From NCBI RefSeq assembly GCF_954871325.1, contig NC_088775.1:87459561-87523560 (forward strand): a DNA stretch of 64,000 nt, read 5' to 3'. Position 1 is the first letter of the stretch. Every line of letters begins with the position of its first letter. The notes below the pieces were generated by a model, which worked only from the letters and a program-made list of their open reading frames with translations, did not search any database and was not told the DNA's origin. Made by a program: the position numbers and the translations under genes. This DNA comes from Gordionus sp. m RMFG-2023 (taxonomy: Eukaryota > Nematomorpha > Gordioida > Chordodea > Parachordodidae). Of this stretch, positions 45,376 to 57,400 are shown in pieces.

Positions 45376-45733
45376 AATTTATCTTGCCTATAATATTAAT
45401 AGATAAGCTTTCAATATTGATTATTCATCAAAAAAATATAAAACAGGAGAAAGATGTAACAAAATTTTTTTTTATATACTATTCACTTATTTTAATCAGA
45501 TTATATTTTTAATTTTTCCCCAGTTCAAGTCTAAAACAAATCATATGATAATAATTGTCATATGATTTATCTGTATTTTATTATAAGTTAAAATGTTTAA
45601 ATATTTTTTTTTATATGATAAAATAAGAACCATTATTATAATTCTCTTGTATAAATTTTTTTTTTGAATAATCACATCAATTTTATTTAAATGGGAACGT
45701 TGTATTGTCTTAAATATTTAATGATATATTACT

Positions 45734-45739
45734 AATAAA
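45734..45739 (+). terminator. AATAAA polyadenylation signal candidate for OSER1
   Basis: AATAAA about 360 nt after the stop codon. AT-rich context makes chance occurrences likely. Confidence 0.35.
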
Positions 45740-46528
45740 CTATTATGTTCTTTTGTGTTCTAAAAATAGTTCTTCTAATATTAATTGGAACTTGTTTTGA
45801 ATATTTTTCTAAATGGTAATGACATGTAATGTAACTATTGGAGATATACTAGATATGAGACCGTTGGATCTTCCCTATTTCTAATTTTTAATTTCTAATT
45901 CCTTTTTTATTTATTTATGTATATATATATATATATATATTAACACATTTATAAATGGAAAAGATTCTTCTTTTTTAATATTCCTTTTGTTTAAAAATTA
46001 TAACAATTTTTTTTTAAAAAACCCTGATATAAACATTTAATTTTTTTTTAGTATGGTGGATAAATTCATGATATTTACATTTTAGTACATCAATAAATAT
46101 ATTTATAATAATCTAATCCTGTCTGGTTTTATAATTAAATAAAAGGATCTGATTTAATACTCTTGGAAAAAATTGGACTTAATTGAATTCTTATCTAGTA
46201 ACTATTTAGAAATAATCAAAGACTCCCCCCCCCCTTATTATGTTCCTTTAAACCTTAATAAAATTTAATAAGAACTTAATAATTTTTATAAAGCAATAGC
46301 CTAATATAATAAAGTATATTTTCTTAAGTTTTTATATTCGTTTAAACCCCCATCCTTAACCATACCATTTTATTTAAAAAAAAACTTTTTTTTTACCATT
46401 TTTAACTTTCCATAAAAGAAATTATATATCCCTTTTATTTATACTAGATTGATTTTAAGTATGCAATAGAGTAAAATAAATTTAGGAATAAATGGGAAGT
46501 CGCAAATTTCTCTTTTCAAGGAATTTTT
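45740..46528. other. AT-rich stretch with a TA microsatellite; no gene
   Basis: Nothing coding is seen. A run of about ten TA units lies at about 45921-45941, and a C-run at about 46225-46235. Confidence 0.5.
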
Positions 46529-46829
46529 GACCTGGTAACCCTGTGCAACCTTTAAAATCATAGGTAAATTTATTCTTGTCTTTTAAAAAAAAAAATATTA
46601 ATACCCTATACATTTGCTTATTATAATCTCCACTCCATTATATTTATATATATTTATATTTAATACCGAGACCAAGTTTAGATTGTTAAATCAAATTAAA
46701 TTTATTAGTGATACACCAATATCGGTTAATATATGTATAGCATTTTAATTCACATGATATGAATTATATATCTGTGAGGCTTCAACTGTTTAATTTGTTA
46801 AGTATTTTTGCACGAGTTACCAGGTCGGC
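46529..46829. repeat. Inverted-repeat element, about 300 bp
   Basis: GACCTGGTAACCCTGTGCAA (46529-46548) pairs with TTGCACGAGTTACCAGGTC (46807-46826) as its reverse complement with two mismatches. The interior is AT-rich and unrelated to the other repeats. No target duplication was found. It may be a MITE. Confidence 0.5.
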
Positions 46830-46997
46830 TTCCCCATACAACCTCGGTCTGGCTGGATAAAGTATACCCTGACTGGTTATATTTTTTTTGTACAAATTTT
46901 TGGGCTATAAAATTTTTAATATCTATATATAATTTTTCCCCAATGTCAATTATGGCTCTTATATTTCTCCTCTATGGCTATCAATTACATATAAATG

Positions 46998-48962
46998 TGC
47001 TGTAAACGTTACTACAAAAAAGAAACGCGTTACCGTTTCTCGTTACATTTGAAAAAAGAACGCGTTACGTTACTCTACCTTTTCAAAAAAGGAACGCGCG
47101 TTACCGACTTTTCAAAATAGTAACGGGCTACTCATAACTTAAAAATTAAATATATACAAAATTAATATTTATTTTTTTCCGACAATATATAATAAAATAA
47201 CTATACAAAAAGAATATATAAGATCGTTTTATAAAAAAAAAATTTATAATATAAATAAAATTATACAAAAATAATATATTACAAGATAACATATTTTTAT
47301 GTAACAATTTTTTATTTATTTTTTAGCAACAATTGATTTCAAAATTTTGATCAGACAAACGAGCGCTTAGTGCTCAATACTGCTGATTAAATAATGGGAT
47401 GTTATATATAGTATTTTAATAATAAATAAAATCTATAATGAAATTCTCTGTAAAATTTTGTTATTGGATATATCCTGGCTACGCCACTATTTTATATATG
47501 TATTATTTAAACATGAATACTTTGAACCAAAACCAATATTTTGTTAATCTTGGGTTTTTAATGTTGGTTCCCAGCCCAATAATGTAGTATAAATTAATTG
47601 CTTATATTTAGGGCTGTGCCGATTCACATATTTTTTACTGATTCAATCCAATATTGCTTCAAAACAGATCCGATACTGATCCGATATTTATATAGATTTT
47701 TCACCCCCCCCCCCCCCGCCTGAACCAAATGTAATTTTTTATTTCTACAATTAAGACTATAATTTAAAAAACATATATTTGATAATATATCCATTTTATG
47801 TTGGTATGAATTATAAAATTGTATTTAATATATAAAATTATAACATATTAGATTTTTTAAAATAAATATGAAAGCCTCTAGATTTCTGGCAATAAGCTTC
47901 TACAATATGGAGTATCTATATCCCCTGCCGTACTGAAGGTAAACTCAGATGATTCCGCAGATAACGCATTTTGCAAAATTATCTTTGTCTTTAGTAAAAT
48001 ATCCATAATTCAGATACCATATTTAAAAATATTCTTTTATTTAAATTATAAATAATAAAATGGCGATTATTTAAAAAGATTTAAAATAATTAAAACTTTG
48101 GGTGTTCCTTTCTATTTTTATAAAAAAAACTCTAAAATACTATAAATCTATTTTAAAAAAGAATAAAATTTAGAAAGTGTTGTGCATTTGCATTGTTTAA
48201 AAAAAATTATTTAGAAATTATTATAATGTAAAATAAATATACATAACATAAAATAACAAAAAAAAAGTAAAGTAAAAAGACCGAATCGGGTTTTTACAGG
48301 TATGGGTCCGATCCGATATTTTTTGAAAACGCTTAATATCAGAGCCGATTCGATCCGATATTTAATATCAAGCCCCTACTTATATTTTAATTCCATGATT
48401 AAGCTTTTCAAAATATTATGAAAGAATATTATTCTATTATTAAAGTAATGTTTAAAATAATGATGTATTTACCTTCAAATGCTTTTTTAAGTTTGAACTG
48501 CTGGACATTGTGAAATATTTGTGTTAGGATATAATTTACATTTACAAAGTGTAGACTTAATACCATTAATTTTCTTTATTGGTTTAAAATATATTTAAAA
48601 GTGGGGCCAGGGAAGGGTTAAATCATCTTCACATGAAGAAGTTAGTACTATGGACATAATATTCTTAAAATAAATTATAAGAATAATAATATCATTACTA
48701 ACATTTACTTGAATTTTGATTGAATAATAATTTCGGCACAAAATTTAACATTATTTATATTAAGAATTAAAAAATAAATAAAAGTAATTTTATAATACAA
48801 TAAAATATGTTTTTCTTTTTGTTAATATTTTTAAAATATAAAGTAACGAGTAACGTTTTGCGTTACAGTTACTCAAAAAAAAGCGCGTTACCGTTATTCG
48901 TTACCTCTAGAAGAAGGTAACGAATGGCGTTGTTACTTTTTTGACGTTACTTCACAGCACTA
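46998..48962. mobile_element. Non-autonomous hAT of the GTAACG family
   Basis: It is flanked by the perfect 8-bp duplication TATAAATG (46990-46997 and 48963-48970). The left end TGCTGTAAACGTTACTAC and right end GACGTTACTTCACAGCACTA are inverted, and both subterminal regions are packed with AACGCGTTAC-type motifs in both orientations, probable transposase binding sites. No transposase. A second hAT (47609-48378) is inserted within it. Confidence 0.87.
47609..48378. mobile_element. Non-autonomous hAT nested in the GTAACG element
   Basis: It is flanked by the perfect 8-bp duplication CTTATATT (47601-47608 and 48379-48386). The ends TAGGGCTGTGCCGATTC and (inverse) TAGGGGCTTGATATT are imperfect repeats; GATCCGATA and GATTCGATCCGATATT motifs recur near both ends, and a run of about 16 C lies at 47702-47717. 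Length 770 bp, no reading frame. Confidence 0.87.
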
Positions 48963-48970
48963 TATAAATG

Positions 48971-49535
48971 TCATTGATGGCTATACATTTTTACAACAAC
49001 CGTATTATAAATCAATTGTGTTCGATACCTGTTTCTATTATTGTATATTTGTAATTGGATCATATCATAAATAACTAGTTTTTATAAAAAATGAATTTAA
49101 TATATTATTTATAGATTTCATATTTGACAGCTCTTAATACGCAAGAAACAAGCATATTGTAATTTATTTTCTAGTAATCAAAATTTTGGCTTGAAATTCA
49201 AAAAAATAATTATATATATATATATCAAAATTTACGAATCATCAGTGTTTTGAATAACCTTACCTTATTTTTTTGTTAAATTCTCCGACCCGGCCATAAA
49301 ATTTTTATGTACGAATTGCTCGACACATTTAATTTTTATGCCAAGCGCGCCCACGGCCCATTGTAATTTTTTCGTATTTTTCCTGTCCCGCGAGCCCTGT
49401 TTTAAATGATCGCGCTTTGCGTCTAATATGAATTTCTAAAAGAAAAAAAATAGTAAGCTTCCATTAATATTTCTTTACTTTTTATGAATTTCAAATATTA
49501 AATTATTTTTTTTTGAAAGATTTATTTCTTTCTAA
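48971..49535. other. AT-rich stretch with a GC-richer fragment at 49285-49420
   Basis: No gene. The fragment CGACCCGGCCATAAAATTTTT ... GCCCACGGCCCATTG looks like a decayed hAT end similar to 23885-24010 (both contain GTACGAATTGC), but no opposite end or target duplication was found. Confidence 0.4.
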
Positions 49536-49908
49536 TAGTGCGTACAAATTGAGCGTTTCAAACGCTGTGTTGCAAGCGTAAATAATGCATTTCAAATGGC
49601 CTCGTGCAAATTGGTAAAATTACCGTTTGGCGTTAGCAACCATTTAAAAAAACGCAAATAGGTTTGCTTTTTCATTACTTTTTTTTATTCTTCGCTTTGT
49701 AATATATAATGTAATATAAATAGCTTATTTATATCCTAAAAAGGAATATTTAGAAATTAAAGAAATAATAAGGCAGACGATAATATAATTCTTATTTATT
49801 TTGAATCATCGATATTAATAAAAGTGCAACCTCAATAAACAAGGGATGCGTTACGTTTTTTTATTAAAAAATTACGGCAAAACGTAAACGCTCAATTTGT
49901 GTGCACTA
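49536..49908. mobile_element. MITE with TAGTGCGTACAAATTGA ends
   Basis: The left TAGTGCGTACAAATTGAGCG and right CGCTCAATTTGTGTGCACTA are inverted repeats (two mismatches in 20). It is a longer relative of the intron 5 MITE at 11705-11861. A TA-only target duplication is possible; an 8-bp one is not seen. No coding capacity. Confidence 0.78.
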
Positions 49909-51497
49909 TAATATACAAGAAAACTATAACGTTAAAATACTAAAATATATAGAATTTTATATCATCATTTGATAAATCATTACCTATATAATATCCATTT
50001 AAATATATTTGATTTATTTGAGATCTTGTGAATCAGAATAGGTAGCTAGAGCATAGATATATAGCGATAACTTTTCAATTAAAATTATTTCTTCTATTTT
50101 AAGTTATATAAACATGCGTTAATGATTGAGAATATTAGTTGATATAAACAAAAATATATTAAATTACAGATAAAGCAGATGATAAAATTAAAATAGTGAG
50201 TAAACATTTATAATTGTGAACTAAAAATATAAAATTTTTTTTTAAATATTTAAGAACACTCGATTTTATTTTTAGTATCATTAACCCCAAGAGCTAGACA
50301 GATCTGGTATGAAATCATTTTTTTATTGCATATTTTTGAATAATAAATATTTTTTTTCTATAAAAATTTATTGATTTATAGAAATCTTGGCAAAATGGAA
50401 ATTATATTGCCTGCATATAAGTTAGGGGGCAAGTCGTAAGTATTGCACGAACAACAGACCAATAAATGCTACTTAAGCTTCCGTAGGTTAAAAAAAAGAG
50501 TTGGGCAAAACAAAAACCTATGTCCGAAAATTTCAGTATAATTTAATTACTTTAAGGGTGGCGTTAATTTTTGGTTTACTTTACTTTGTGTAAGTCTATT
50601 ACGAATATAATACTATATTTAGCATCAATTGAATTTCCATTTAACCTAAATGAATAAAATTTAATATATAATATTTAGCTTCTAAGTTTCTTCCCAATAA
50701 GATCATGTAAACAAAATTTACACTTATCATATGAACAAATTACGTTATACATTTCACAGGATATCAAAAAAAAATATAGTACTTTTCAATTTCAAATTTT
50801 CACATTTGTAAAAAAATCAGCCTTATAAAATATTACTTGTAAGAATTATCATATGAAATTTTTGATATTTAAATGCATGAATATAGAGAAGAAAACTACT
50901 GTGGATTATTAAAATGCATTCCGATAGGATATAATCGCCTCATTTTCCTAGAAGGTAGCATATGTAAATAAATATGAAATTATTTATATCAGGTACTTAA
51001 AAATTAGAACCTTTTCTTTGTATGACAAACCCAACTTTTATAAAGTATGGTCCTATATGGAGTAAAATTAATATACTAAATTTTTTTTAGACTAATTTGC
51101 AATAAATTTTAATTACTATAAGCTATCGTGCATTTAATTTATTCTAATTTATCTGATTTAAATCTACAAATAAAATTAAATTCAAATAAATTACATATAA
51201 ATTTAGCGCCTTTAGCGCATATGAATTTTGAATGTTTCGTTTCGATAAATATACGCATAAAAAAAATAAAATTATAAATTTTTGCATAACGCAGGCAAGT
51301 TGCATAAAAAATAGCCAAGCTTTAAAAGAATAATAGAAAAATGAGGACACTAGCTAGCCTTTAATAGCTTTATTTGTAATTTTTTATAAATGGAATTATT
51401 TTTAACATATTCCAATTAATACTCATAATTATTAATAAAGCTTCCTGATTTAAAAGTTAAGATGTCTCGACCGGTTATATGAGACATCAAAGACTTT
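49909..51497. other. AT-rich intergenic stretch, nothing recognised
   Basis: No gene or complete repeat is visible. The minus-strand frame at 51144-51350 lacks any recognisable feature. Confidence 0.45.
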
Positions 51498-51802
51498 CAT
51501 GGGTCTTAATTTTTGACTAAATTTGGCCCAGACATAATTTTTAGGCCGAAGCTCGGTCCATTTATTAAAAATTCCCAAGTTTATAATAAATCGCAAAAAA
51601 ATTTCCCAAATCCGGCCAAAAACCCTATTCCCAAAATTAGCAATATATAAGTTAGGAAATCGTCTTGTTTACAATACTGAAATTTATTATTCGAAGAAAG
51701 AAATGACAATTTTTTAAATTATCAACTAAGCAGATATTTAAGAATTTATATCATAAGCTCATTTAAAATAATTAAAAAATCCAGGTCCAAGCCCGGCCCA
51801 TG
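51498..51802. mobile_element. Probable MITE with CATGGGYCT-type ends
   Basis: The left end TCATGGGTCTTAATTTTTG and right end CAAGCCCGGCCCATGA are imperfect inverted repeats, and inner GGCCCAGAC/GGCCGAAGC blocks also resemble hAT subterminal sequence. The target duplication is unclear. It ends 77 bp before the GPATCH2-like start codon. Confidence 0.5.
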
Positions 51803-51879
51803 AAGTCTGTGAGGCATGCCAAATCTTATAAAGCTAAAATCCAACTATAATCATGCATGCACTCATTTTATTATAACAT

Positions 51880-52370
51880 ATGATCAGTAATACTACGAAA
51901 AAGAAAAGAAGTAGAAAAAGAAAGACTGCCGATTTAAATTGGATTATTAAACAAAATTCTTCATTTAAAACAAACTCATGCTGCGATAAAGAAGACGAGG
52001 AAACTTTATATTCTGAAAACACTGACGAGAGTAGTAGTAATCTTATAAGGAAAAAGTTTGCAAAGTTAAAATTTTCGGCAAGAGCAAATTTATGTACAGA
52101 AAATAATGCACGGTGTGCAAATTGTAGACGACTCATAAATGAACCTGAAAGTAAAATTTTTAAAAAACGTTACATTAAGCATGTGAGATCCAAAAATTTT
52201 ATGGAAGACTACATGAGCAGTGGAACTCAAAGCAAATCATTATCACCAATCATGTTAGAAAATAAAACTAAGCCAAATCTTCACAAAAGAAAACGCTTAC
52301 ATAATATTGATCAAGTATTACATAATGATATAAATGAAAAAATAAAAATAATTTGTCCAGCTAATGCCAA
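51880..52370 (+). CDS. GPATCH2-like exon 1
   Basis: 163 codons plus two bases; the donor is GTAATA. Basic start, an acidic Ser/Asp stretch (CDKEDEETLYSENTDESSS), then a second basic region (HKRKRLHNIDQ). The first ATG of the frame is used; there is no upstream in-frame ATG close by. Confidence 0.75.
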
Positions 52371-52771
52371 GTAATATAAATAAACATTATTTTTAATTTT
52401 TTAAAAAAATTTAGTAATATTGACAAATCACAATTAATTGAAACACAAATTTCTGATATGGAAATTGATAGCAGGTTAAATATTTTCTTTAAAAATTATT
52501 TATATAAATATAAATTTTCTATAATATAGAGATATAACTACAAGTTCTAATGAAAACTCAGTTGATGAAGAAACAAGTGTATCAAATAATGAAGGCTTAG
52601 AAGGTAGTGTATTTTTGGATGAATATTTTATAGTTAATTTTATCTTTAGCGGATGATGAACAAAGTGATTGGGAATTTGTTAAATCATTTGCAAATCGTA
52701 AATTAGGTTGTATATCAGAAAATCCTCCCCCACAATTTATATGCATTGACTGTTACAATTGTGGTTTTTAG
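51880..52771 (+). CDS. GPATCH2-like gene, four exons, no G-patch domain
   Basis: Four exons (51880-52370, 52415-52474, 52530-52603, 52650-52771) with GT-AG introns of 44, 55 and 46 nt and matching phases give 248 residues. The N terminus is strongly basic (KKKRSRKRK), as in a nuclear protein; Cys pairs occur at ARCANCRR and at the extreme end (CIDCYNCGF). The most telling block is SNNEGLEADDEQSDWEFVKS in exon 4, close to human GPATCH2 [20 protein letters not shown]; the basic KR-rich start also fits GPATCH2. The G-patch that ends GPATCH2 is absent: the frame stops at a TAG and no glycine-rich candidate exon is seen in the next kilobase. The relationship is an inference from short motifs. GPATCH2 itself is a nuclear RNA-helicase cofactor. 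Confidence 0.65.
52415..52474 (+). CDS. GPATCH2-like exon 2
   Basis: 60 nt after acceptor AAAAATTTAG, before donor GTTAAA. It reads NIDKSQLIETQISDMEIDS in the phase left by exon 1. The preceding intron is 44 nt. Confidence 0.7.
52530..52603 (+). CDS. GPATCH2-like exon 3
   Basis: 74 nt after acceptor TATAATATAG, before donor GTAGTG. It reads DITTSSNENSVDEETSVSN then NEGLE, an acidic Ser-rich stretch equivalent to the region before DDEQSDW in GPATCH2. Confidence 0.7.
52650..52771 (+). CDS. GPATCH2-like exon 4 (last)
   Basis: 122 nt after acceptor TATCTTTAG. It reads ADDEQSDWEFVKSFANRKLG then CISENPPPQFICIDCYNC + GF and TAG. AATAAA follows at 52840-52845. The four-Cys end is not part of GPATCH2 as I know it. 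Confidence 0.7.
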
Positions 52772-52845
52772 TTTCATTTAGTTTTAATAAATGTGTAATA
52801 TATTTTAAAAATATTTATTACTTAAATTATTGTAAATTAAATAAA

Positions 52846-54199
52846 TCATATAATTTTATTAATAATTGGTTAGAAATAGCTTTGGTATTGCTATATATTT
52901 AACAGTAGTTAGTTAATACATCTCACAGATATTGAATCAAATATTTAGCAGTCAATTTGATTTATTTATGATATATCTTAATTGAACTCATTACTAGTGT
53001 AATATTCCTATTTAATTAATGTCAGATTGAAATAACAGAGATCTGCAAAGGCTATATTCTGAGCTTCCAATTTAAATTATGGTTCATTAATTTTAAACTA
53101 TTTAGTGGAAATTTTGATTAAAAAAACACTTTATTTAAACCAATCTCTTTGGAACCATTTACAAGTAGGCCACATATGCTAGACAATGACGTTTACTCGA
53201 TCATAACAAATATTGGTTGGTTCAATATATGACCCTACAATATTTAACATTAAGAGTCAGAAGACTGATCTTTTTATATTTTTCCAAGAATTTTTATTAA
53301 TGTCAGTTGTAAATCTGAAACAGTTGTTATTTACTTTCCACATATTTTTTTTCTATTTTGAAATCAATTTATTTTATAACTCAGAGATTGTATTAGAATA
53401 TAACATGATTAAATAGAATGCTGATTTAAAAGTAAGAACAGCAAAAATTGTAGCCATCCAACTGTAGGCAAGATGAATGTGATTAATCAAGCATGGGCAA
53501 TGAGAAACACACAACAATTATTAGCATTTATGGGGCTAATTATTTATAATATTTGAATGTTTAAATGTTACATGTTCCAGTCTCTCCCACTGAATTAAAA
53601 GTTGTCCAAGTTTTCTCTTTGCAACATTCTAACAATTATTTCGACTAAAGCTTTTCTCCCTATTGAAACATTAAAATTTTTGCAACAGGATGATAAAAGA
53701 AAAACTAGGCGATAACAGGCATAACTAAATAAATCTCTGAGTAATTTTTTATATTTATTGATGGGTCTAATTTTAATGAGAGAGGGGTTCAGAGAAATTT
53801 TTCCCCACTTTTTTTAAAGAGGTGTAGGGGTAGGCACGCTAAGGGGATATAGTAAAGCAATATACCCATATTTGTAAATTAAAGATAAAAATAACAGTTA
53901 AAAATATTATATTTATTTTGATTTTAATAATTACATTTTATATCATTCATTCACAAAGGTCCGTAGCCACTAGGGTGACAGCCTTCCACCGTAATCCCCC
54001 AAAGTTTATTCCCCCCCCCCGGCCTTTAGGTAAAATTTTTGGTCATCACAAATGGCCCCAAAAATTAAGAAAATATTAATTATTGAATTTTAATTTGCCA
54101 TTAATAGTTAAATTTAAATTCAAAAACAAAATTCCTAGATTTTAATTATTAAAATTTTATTTAGCCAAATTTAAACAATAAAATATATTAGGTTATAAG
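52846..54199. other. AT-rich stretch; possible repeat fragment at 53955-54060
   Basis: No gene. The fragment AAGGTCCGTAGCCACTAGGG followed by a C-run and CGGCCTTTAGG resembles an end of the GTAGCC-type elements, but I find no second end. The short frame at 53213-53416 is hydrophobic AT noise. Confidence 0.4.
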
Positions 54200-54465
54200 T
54201 GTGCTATCAAGCTTGTTAACCGATTTTTTTAAAACGTTCGAATCCCGATCACGATCTTTTTAAAAAAAGCTAATATATGTTATAAATTTATTGTAATTGA
54301 ATAATAATATAATATAACCGATGCAAAATTAACTAATATAAAAATAAATTAAATATGGTAGAAATTTATTGTAATTGAATAATAAATATAACAATTATAA
54401 TATTATTTATAATTAAAATTAGCTTTTATTAATTAAATTTTTTCCAAATTATCATCATTTAAACA

Positions 54466-57400
54466 TCAGCGTCTTTCATTTAGAACATGTTTAGCTTTAC
54501 TAAACAAGCGTTCCACAGGAGCGCTTGATGGCAAAGGTGTATTATATTCAATAAATATTTTTTTAAAATTAATATAAGTATTAAAAATATTCATGGAATC
54601 ATCATTTGAATAAAAATTTTTTTTAACGGAACAAGCAATTTGTACAGTATTTTTCCCAAAAAAAGCATCAATGTCATCCATACATTCATTTGAGGTATCC
54701 GTATATGGTTGTTCCTGAATATTTTCCAAATGGGCAACTAATCTTTCTTTTACCATCATATTTTGTGGCAGATTAATATAAGGCCAATTAAGTTTAAATT
54801 TAGGGTGAATCAGCCAAAATGTTACTGTCTTCATACAGTGAAGGAAATCTATATTATGAAATGATAATTTGTTTATTATATAATCAAATCAAGTATCTGC
54901 AAAACTTAACCCTTTTAAATTTTATAGTCAAGTCTGGCACATCATCTGTATGGTATTTATTTATATTTGGGTCATATCATAAATATTGATTAAATGTAAA
55001 CTTAATACTTAATATACAAAGAAATTAACATTGTAATTTATTTACAAATAATATTAATCAAAATATTAGCTTAAAATTCAAATAATCTAATAAATTTTTA
55101 ATGTCTTCAAAGGCCCATTAATATTTTACTAGATATCAGAGGTTTAGTAGAACTGGCCTGTTAAAAATATTTTACTAAATTTGCCAGATCTTTGCAATTT
55201 TTTAATATATTTTGCAGATATCTGATAATATAAAATAATTGCATAAAAAAATATTACCTTTTATCAATACCTCTAAGAACACTATCTACAAGGGGCTGAC
55301 AATACCGCAGGCAGCTAAATTTCGTTAATTTATCTATCAATATCGATAGAACGGGAGTTAGATATCCCTGCTCCATATTATCCTCCCGTTCCAAGATTTT
55401 TAACGAGATCGCCAAAGGTTCCATAACCTATAAAATTTAAATTTATTTAGAGAATATCAATGTATTACTGTTGCATACTCTTTAACAAAAAAACATTCCT
55501 CTTGCCTAAACATTGCAAATCCAATTTGATCACATACTTGTTCTACTGAAAACATTTTAGAAAGCATCTTATCTATTAATTTCATGGATTGGTAATAAGA
55601 ATTCCATCTTGTCTTGTTCGGAGCTATTAAATATCTTCCCAATTTCTCCAATAAAATATCGGCTATTTTTGACGACATATTTTGTTTATTAACTAAAGCA
55701 AAACATTTTGCAAAAGTGGATCTAGATATTCGTTTATAATTGAAATCACTATCTGCCATCTTCGCATCTGTTGTTGCAATAAGGTTAAAATTATGGCAAC
55801 AACAACATTGATGTTTTGGTAGGCTGATAGTAGGAATAATTGGGTCATCAACGGATAATATGTCATCCAAATTTACCAATTCCATATCCTCACTACTATC
55901 CTTCATTTTCTCCAAAAACTCTAGAAAAAATAAATTTATTTAAATATTTTTTGCTAAATATAAATATTACTTAAATGCCTTGATAAAGTTGGTTCCATTG
56001 GCAGTCACCATCTTCACCATCTTATTATGAATTTTATAGAACTTGTGGATACCCATGATTTCATTGACCAAAACATCATATGTTTGCCTCCCAATTATCC
56101 TCCTCAGTGCCAAAGCGGCTGATTTTCTCTTGAGGGTTAACGGATCCAGCCAATGTGCAGTAAGTCCAATTAAAGCCCTAATAAAATAAACATTATAAAA
56201 TTCATATAAATATAATATACCTTCGATGACCACTCCAACAATCAGCAGTGGTGCATACATAAGAAACTTTAGACAAATCTCTTAAAAGATTTGTCGTCAT
56301 ATAAGAGAAGGAAGTAGATATCCTGTTGCCCAGTGTTTGGCGACAAATAATTTTTGTCGCAGGAGAAAAAGTTTTAATCATTTTTTCAAATGAAGGATCA
56401 TCAACCAGAGACTGGTTGTCAATAATAAAATCCATGATAACCTTGTCTGCTGTTTTTTGCGATACAGCTGGAAGGTTTAGATTGTTAAAATTTAATTTAG
56501 ATTGTCTGGATGCAGTGATATATTTTTTTGTGTAGAGAATTCGTTGAGGTGTTTGGTAATCTCATTTTTAATTTCACTGTGCTTTTTTATAAAAGAAAAA
56601 AATAGTATGTATCAAAGTTGGATGAAAATAACTTCTCCTGAATCAAATTTCATTTTTAAAATTTTATATGGAAATTTAAAGTTAAAAAAAACAATGTAAA
56701 GGCTGAATGTAAAACCTATATAAACAAAAAAATGATAAAGGGTTCAACACAAATTTTGTTAAACATGTTAAAGTATATAATTTAATTTATATATGGTTAA
56801 AAAAGGTTCATATAGGTTATTTTAAATTTTAAGTTTACAATATTGTCTTTATCTATCATTATTAAAAGTTGCCCAAGATGATATAGGCTAAAGATTTTGA
56901 TAAAATATTTTCCTATATATGAATATAATTAGCTTTTTTGGCATTTAAGAACTATGGATTAAGGGTTCAACAAATTTTGTTAAACATATTAAAGTATGTT
57001 TTATTAGTGGTTAAAAGGGGGTAGGTTATCATAAAAATTTAAGTTTACAATATTGTCTATCATTATCAAAAGTTGCCCAAGATGATATGGGCCAAAGATT
57101 TTGATAAAGTATTTTCCTATTATGAATATAATGAGGCTTTTTGGCATTTAAGAACTTATGGATTGAGTCAAATGATACAAAAAATACTTTCAATTCAAAA
57201 TATATTATTTAAAAAAGCCCTAAAAATGTTGTCAAGAGGATTATATAATCAAGCTCAAACTGAAACTATAATACTAATTGATTAGATTTAACATATTATA
57301 ATAAAGAAATAATAGAATAGATATTTATTTTCCTTTTGGTGAAACATTGCTAAGTTCAATACAAATAACATTGAACTGGATGTTTTAATTATATTAAAGA

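Noticed and set aside
52772-53800. Search for a downstream G-patch exon for the GPATCH2-like gene
   Set aside because: No glycine-rich stretch with the G-patch pattern could be read in any plus-strand frame.
57073-57285. A 70-codon plus-strand frame inside the 4.1-kb hAT
   Set aside because: It lies in the second copy of a tandem duplication; the first copy has the frame broken and no similarity is recognised.
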